DNA of 64,000 bases from Micromonospora sp. NBRC 110009. GTDB taxonomy: Bacteria > Actinomycetota > Actinomycetes > Mycobacteriales > Micromonosporaceae. The notes under the pieces are model-generated. The model worked only from the letters and a program-made list of their open reading frames with translations. It made no database searches and was not told the origin of the DNA. This document shows, in pieces, positions 61,764 to 64,000 of this stretch; position 1 is the stretch's first letter; each line of letters starts with the position of its first letter. Where the stretch lies: contig NZ_CP130427.1 of assembly GCF_030518795.1 (NCBI RefSeq), forward strand, positions 2,356,001 to 2,420,000, given 5' to 3'. Both the position numbers and the translations under genes were made by a program.

Positions 61764-62286
61764 CCATCGTCCTTGTGCGGTAACCGATGGCTATCGGGCC
61801 TCCGAGCGTACCGCGCTTCGCGTCGCGGTAGAAGATTGCTCAGAGCCACTCGTGCGACTTCATCGCGACCCCCAGTCACCGATGCTGCTTATTGATAGGG
61901 GGAGCCTAGGTCAGTTAGTCGATGACTTGTACGCTTATTTGTCTTTATGCGCAACATCAGAGAACTCGATGTCATTTGTGACGTCCTGTCCATCATTCAG
62001 ATGCGGAGCGCTCGACCGCTTGCGGCCTGCCCCGTAAGGGCCGCACACAGTCTGCGCTTCAGTTAAGTGTGTAGCCGACCGGGTCGGTGGTTCCATCCGT
62101 AGTTCGGACCCCTGCTGATGGAAAGAATGGCTGGCCATTGTCGGGCCCGGTGATCGTTGTCCGGCGGCTACTGAAACACGCCGGATCCGGAGCGTGAACA
62201 CGCGGATACGAATTGCCCTGCGTAATTGATTCGCACCTTGCGAAGGACCGGCCGCGCGGCACGGGGCGCTCGTCGTGCCTGCGGGA
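61764..62286. other. AT-richer intergenic stretch without a gene
   Basis: About 1.85-2.25 kb past 60 kb (61850-62240) is visibly less GC-rich than any other part of the window (roughly half GC by eye). No recognised gene, repeat or hairpin of note. It separates the GGDEF-EAL gene from moaC. Confidence 0.5.
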
Positions 62287-62292
62287 TAGGCT
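62287..62292 (+). promoter_or_regulatory. -10 element of a leaderless moaC promoter
   Basis: TAGGCT is followed by seven bases and the GTG start at 62300. Confidence 0.6.
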
Positions 62293-62299
62293 CGCGGCC

Positions 62300-62791
62300 G
62301 TGACCGATCCCGCGCAGCTCACCCACGTCGATTCGGCCGGCGCGGCCCGGATGGTCGACGTCTCCGCCAAGCCCGTCTCCGGGCGGCTCGCGGTCGCCGC
62401 CGGCCGGCTGCGCACCACGACCGAGGTGGTGGAACTGCTGCGCCGCGACGGCCTGCCCAAGGGCGATGCTCTGGCGGTCGGCCGGCTCGCCGGGATCATG
62501 GGCGCCAAGCGCACCCCCGACCTGATCCCGCTCTGCCACCCGATCGCCCTGCACGGCGTCACCGTCGACCTGCGGCTCACCACCGACACCGTGGAGATCA
62601 CCGCGACCGCGAAGACGGCCGACCGGACGGGCGTCGAGATGGAGGCGCTCACCGCGGTGGCCGTCGCCGGGCTCGCCCTGGTCGACATGGTCAAGGCGGT
62701 CGACCCGGCCGCCTCGGTGGACGCGGTCCGGGTGCTCCGCAAGGAGGGCGGCAAGACGGGCGAGTGGGTCCGGCCGGAGGGCCGGCCGTGA
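62300..62791 (+). CDS. moaC: Cyclic pyranopterin monophosphate synthase MoaC
   Basis: Second step of molybdenum cofactor synthesis: with MoaA it makes cyclic pyranopterin monophosphate from GTP. 163 residues: LTHVDSAGAARMVDVSAKPV at the N-terminus, LAGIMGAKRTPDLIPLCHPI (about 74-93) and TGVEMEALTAVAVAGLALVD (about 113-132), all family signatures. The GTG at 62300 is set by the leaderless promoter. It overlaps the mog gene by four bases. Confidence 0.96.
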   Translation: MTDPAQLTHVDSAGAARMVDVSAKPVSGRLAVAAGRLRTTTEVVELLRRDGLPKGDALAVGRLAGIMGAKRTPDLIPLCHPIALHGVTVDLRLTTDTVEITATAKTADRTGVEMEALTAVAVAGLALVDMVKAVDPAASVDAVRVLRKEGGKTGEWVRPEGRP

Positions 62792-63258
62792 TCCGGGCCC
62801 GGGTGATCGTCGCCTCCAACCGGGCCGCCGCCGGGGTCTACGAGGACACCAGCGGTCCCCTCCTCGTGGCCGGCCTGCGGCAGCTGGGCTGCGAGGTCGA
62901 CGAGCCGGTGGTGGTGCCGGACGGCGAGCCGGTCGGCGTGGCGCTGCGGGCCGCCCGGGACGAGGGCGTCGACGTGGTGCTGACCAGCGGCGGCACGGGC
63001 ATCACCCCGACCGACCGGACGCCCGACGTGACCCGCGCGCTGCTCGACTACGAGATCCCCGGCATCGCCGAGGCGATCCGGGCATACAGCCGCGACGCCG
63101 TTCCCGCTGCCGCCCTGTCCCGGGGGCTGGCCGGCGTGGCCGGTCGCATGCTGGTGGTCAACCTGCCGGGGTCGCGTGGCGGGGCGAAGGACGGGCTGGC
63201 CGTGCTCGGGCCGATCCTGCGCCACGCGGTCGACCAGCTCCGCGGCGGTGACCACTGA
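62788..63258 (+). CDS. mog: Molybdopterin adenylyltransferase (MogA/MoaB)
   Basis: Adenylates molybdopterin before metal insertion. 156 residues of the MoCF-binding fold: VIVASNRAAAGVYEDTSGPL, VLTSGGTGITPTDRTPDVTR (about 66-85) and MLVVNLPGSRGGAKDGLAVL. It starts at GTG overlapping the moaC stop (GTGA) and lies directly before moeA, forming a moaC-mog-moeA set. The exact name (MogA or MoaB) cannot be separated by sequence here. Confidence 0.93.
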   Translation: MIRARVIVASNRAAAGVYEDTSGPLLVAGLRQLGCEVDEPVVVPDGEPVGVALRAARDEGVDVVLTSGGTGITPTDRTPDVTRALLDYEIPGIAEAIRAYSRDAVPAAALSRGLAGVAGRMLVVNLPGSRGGAKDGLAVLGPILRHAVDQLRGGDH

Positions 63259-63283
63259 ACCCGCACGACGTCCGGGCCGGCGA

Positions 63284-63289
63284 TAGGCT
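63284..63289 (+). promoter_or_regulatory. -10 element of a leaderless moeA promoter
   Basis: TAGGCT is followed by six bases and the moeA ATG. Confidence 0.6.
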
Positions 63290-63295
63290 CGCCGG

Positions 63296-64000
63296 ATGAG
63301 CACGGAAACCGCAGCCGCCGTGGCGCAGGTCGCCGCGCCGCAGCCAGCCGCCTGGGAGGAGGCCCGCTCCCGCGTGTACGCCGTGGGCCTCGCCGCCGCA
63401 CTTCCCGCGGTCGACCGGCCGCTCGCCGACGCCGACGGGCACACCCTCGCCGAGCCGCTGGCCACGCGTACCCACCTGCCGGCGTTCCCCACCTCCAGCG
63501 TGGACGGCTGGGCGGTGCGCGGGGACGGCCCGTGGCAGGTGGTGGGGCGGGTGCTCGCCGGGCAGACCCCACCCCCGCTGAGCACCGACGGCACCACCGT
63601 GGAGATCGCCACCGGGGCGATGGTCCCGGAGGGCACCGCCGCGATCCTGCGGATCGAGGAGTCCACCCGGACCGCCGACGGCCGGGTCGACGGTACGCCG
63701 CGCCCGAGCCTGGAGTGGCGGGAGCCAGGCGAGGAGGCCTCCGCCGGCGAGGAGTTGCTGCCGGCCGGCACCCCGGTCGACCCGGCGCTGATCGGCCTGG
63801 CCGCCTCCTGCGGCCACGACACGCTGCGGGTCCGCCGGCAGCCGCGGGCCGCGGTGCTGGTCTTCGGTGACGAGCTGCTGACCTCCGGCCCGCCCGGCGC
63901 CGGCCGGGTCCGGGACGCTCTCGGCCCGGCGGTGCCCGCCTGGCTGCGCCGGTACGGCTGCCAGGTGCGCCCGGGCGACGTGATCGGCCCGGTGGCCGAC
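63296..64000 (+). CDS. moeA: Molybdopterin molybdenumtransferase MoeA (C-terminal end cut off)
   Basis: Inserts molybdate into adenylated molybdopterin. The visible 235 residues show PAFPTSSVDGWAVRG (about 59-73), EIATGAMVPEGTAAILRIEE (about 102-121) and RAAVLVFGDELLTSG (about 183-197). They end before the MoCF-binding core motif, at the edge of the window. The N-terminal 35 residues are Ala-rich. Preceded by a leaderless promoter of its own. Confidence 0.93.
   Translation, partial: MSTETAAAVAQVAAPQPAAWEEARSRVYAVGLAAALPAVDRPLADADGHTLAEPLATRTHLPAFPTSSVDGWAVRGDGPWQVVGRVLAGQTPPPLSTDGTTVEIATGAMVPEGTAAILRIEESTRTADGRVDGTPRPSLEWREPGEEASAGEELLPAGTPVDPALIGLAASCGHDTLRVRRQPRAAVLVFGDELLTSGPPGAGRVRDALGPAVPAWLRRYGCQVRPGDVIGPVAD

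Noticed and set aside
61935..62201. An 88-residue minus-strand frame in the AT-rich gap
   Set aside because: No ribosome-binding site, no family, and composition not like coding sequence.

Overview
The window is high-GC actinobacterial chromosome next to the replication origin, most likely Micromonosporaceae (Micromonospora or a close relative). The evidence is the overall composition, frequent GTG starts, many apparently leaderless promoters, and a gene order matching the oriC region of Streptomyces and, in two blocks, Mycobacterium tuberculosis. oriC itself, normally between dnaA and dnaN, should lie just left of base 1. No rRNA, tRNA or CRISPR array was seen.

Region 1 (1-6.2 kb): dnaA (minus, 3' end cut off) diverges from rpmH-rnpA-yidD-yidC-jag(khpB)-rsmG, which covers ribosomal protein L34, tRNA processing, membrane insertion and 16S rRNA methylation. 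Region 2 (6.3-11.2 kb): parA-parB is followed by a gene-poor 2.3 kb stretch. Six parS sites span 6.5-11.1 kb, two of them inside the parA reading frame. A dense group of DnaA boxes surrounds the last parS. Region 3 (11.2-25.4 kb): a HIT-like gene, a D-Ala-D-Ala ligase-like gene, a PLP aminotransferase and a GNAT gene are followed by the conserved cwlM-trxA-trxB and anti-sigma-sigM-pseudokinase-murJ block and the CCA-adding enzyme. This joins redox, cell-wall export and division-related functions. Region 4 (25.4-35.1 kb): flotillin/NfeD, an alkylguanine-DNA methyltransferase, inositol-phosphate synthase with a PadR repressor and its palindrome, a DUF5318 protein, a PonA-type penicillin-binding protein and a GT87-type membrane protein.

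Region 5 (35.1-47.2 kb) is an accessory island between the GT87 gene and the rpsF neighbourhood. It holds two secreted four-cysteine proteins resembling DUF2690, a SARP regulator that may be coupled to a 62-residue peptide, and two large secreted paralogues. Both paralogues carry a propeller-like region, a lysozyme-like region and a golvesin-like beta domain, and the larger one adds an SGNH hydrolase. There is also a lipoprotein, and a complete IS3-family element with terminal repeats and a 4-bp target duplication sits between the divergent paralogue operons. This is the best candidate for an undescribed system: a secreted, probably cell-envelope-directed hydrolase cassette.

Region 6 (47.2-64 kb): a GT-C-like membrane protein with endonuclease IV, then rpsF-ssb-rpsR-rplI behind a structured upstream region, a repeat-rich membrane protein, and dnaB preceded by DnaA-box-like sites. 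After these come a mycothiol-dependent isomerase-like protein, a zinc-ribbon protein, a phosphoribosyltransferase, a second GT87-type protein, a GGDEF-EAL cyclic-di-GMP enzyme, and moaC-mog-moeA for molybdenum cofactor (moeA cut by the window end). Start sites were chosen by ribosome-binding site, leaderless -10 spacing or overlap with the upstream gene. Domain calls rest on motifs read by eye, not on searches.
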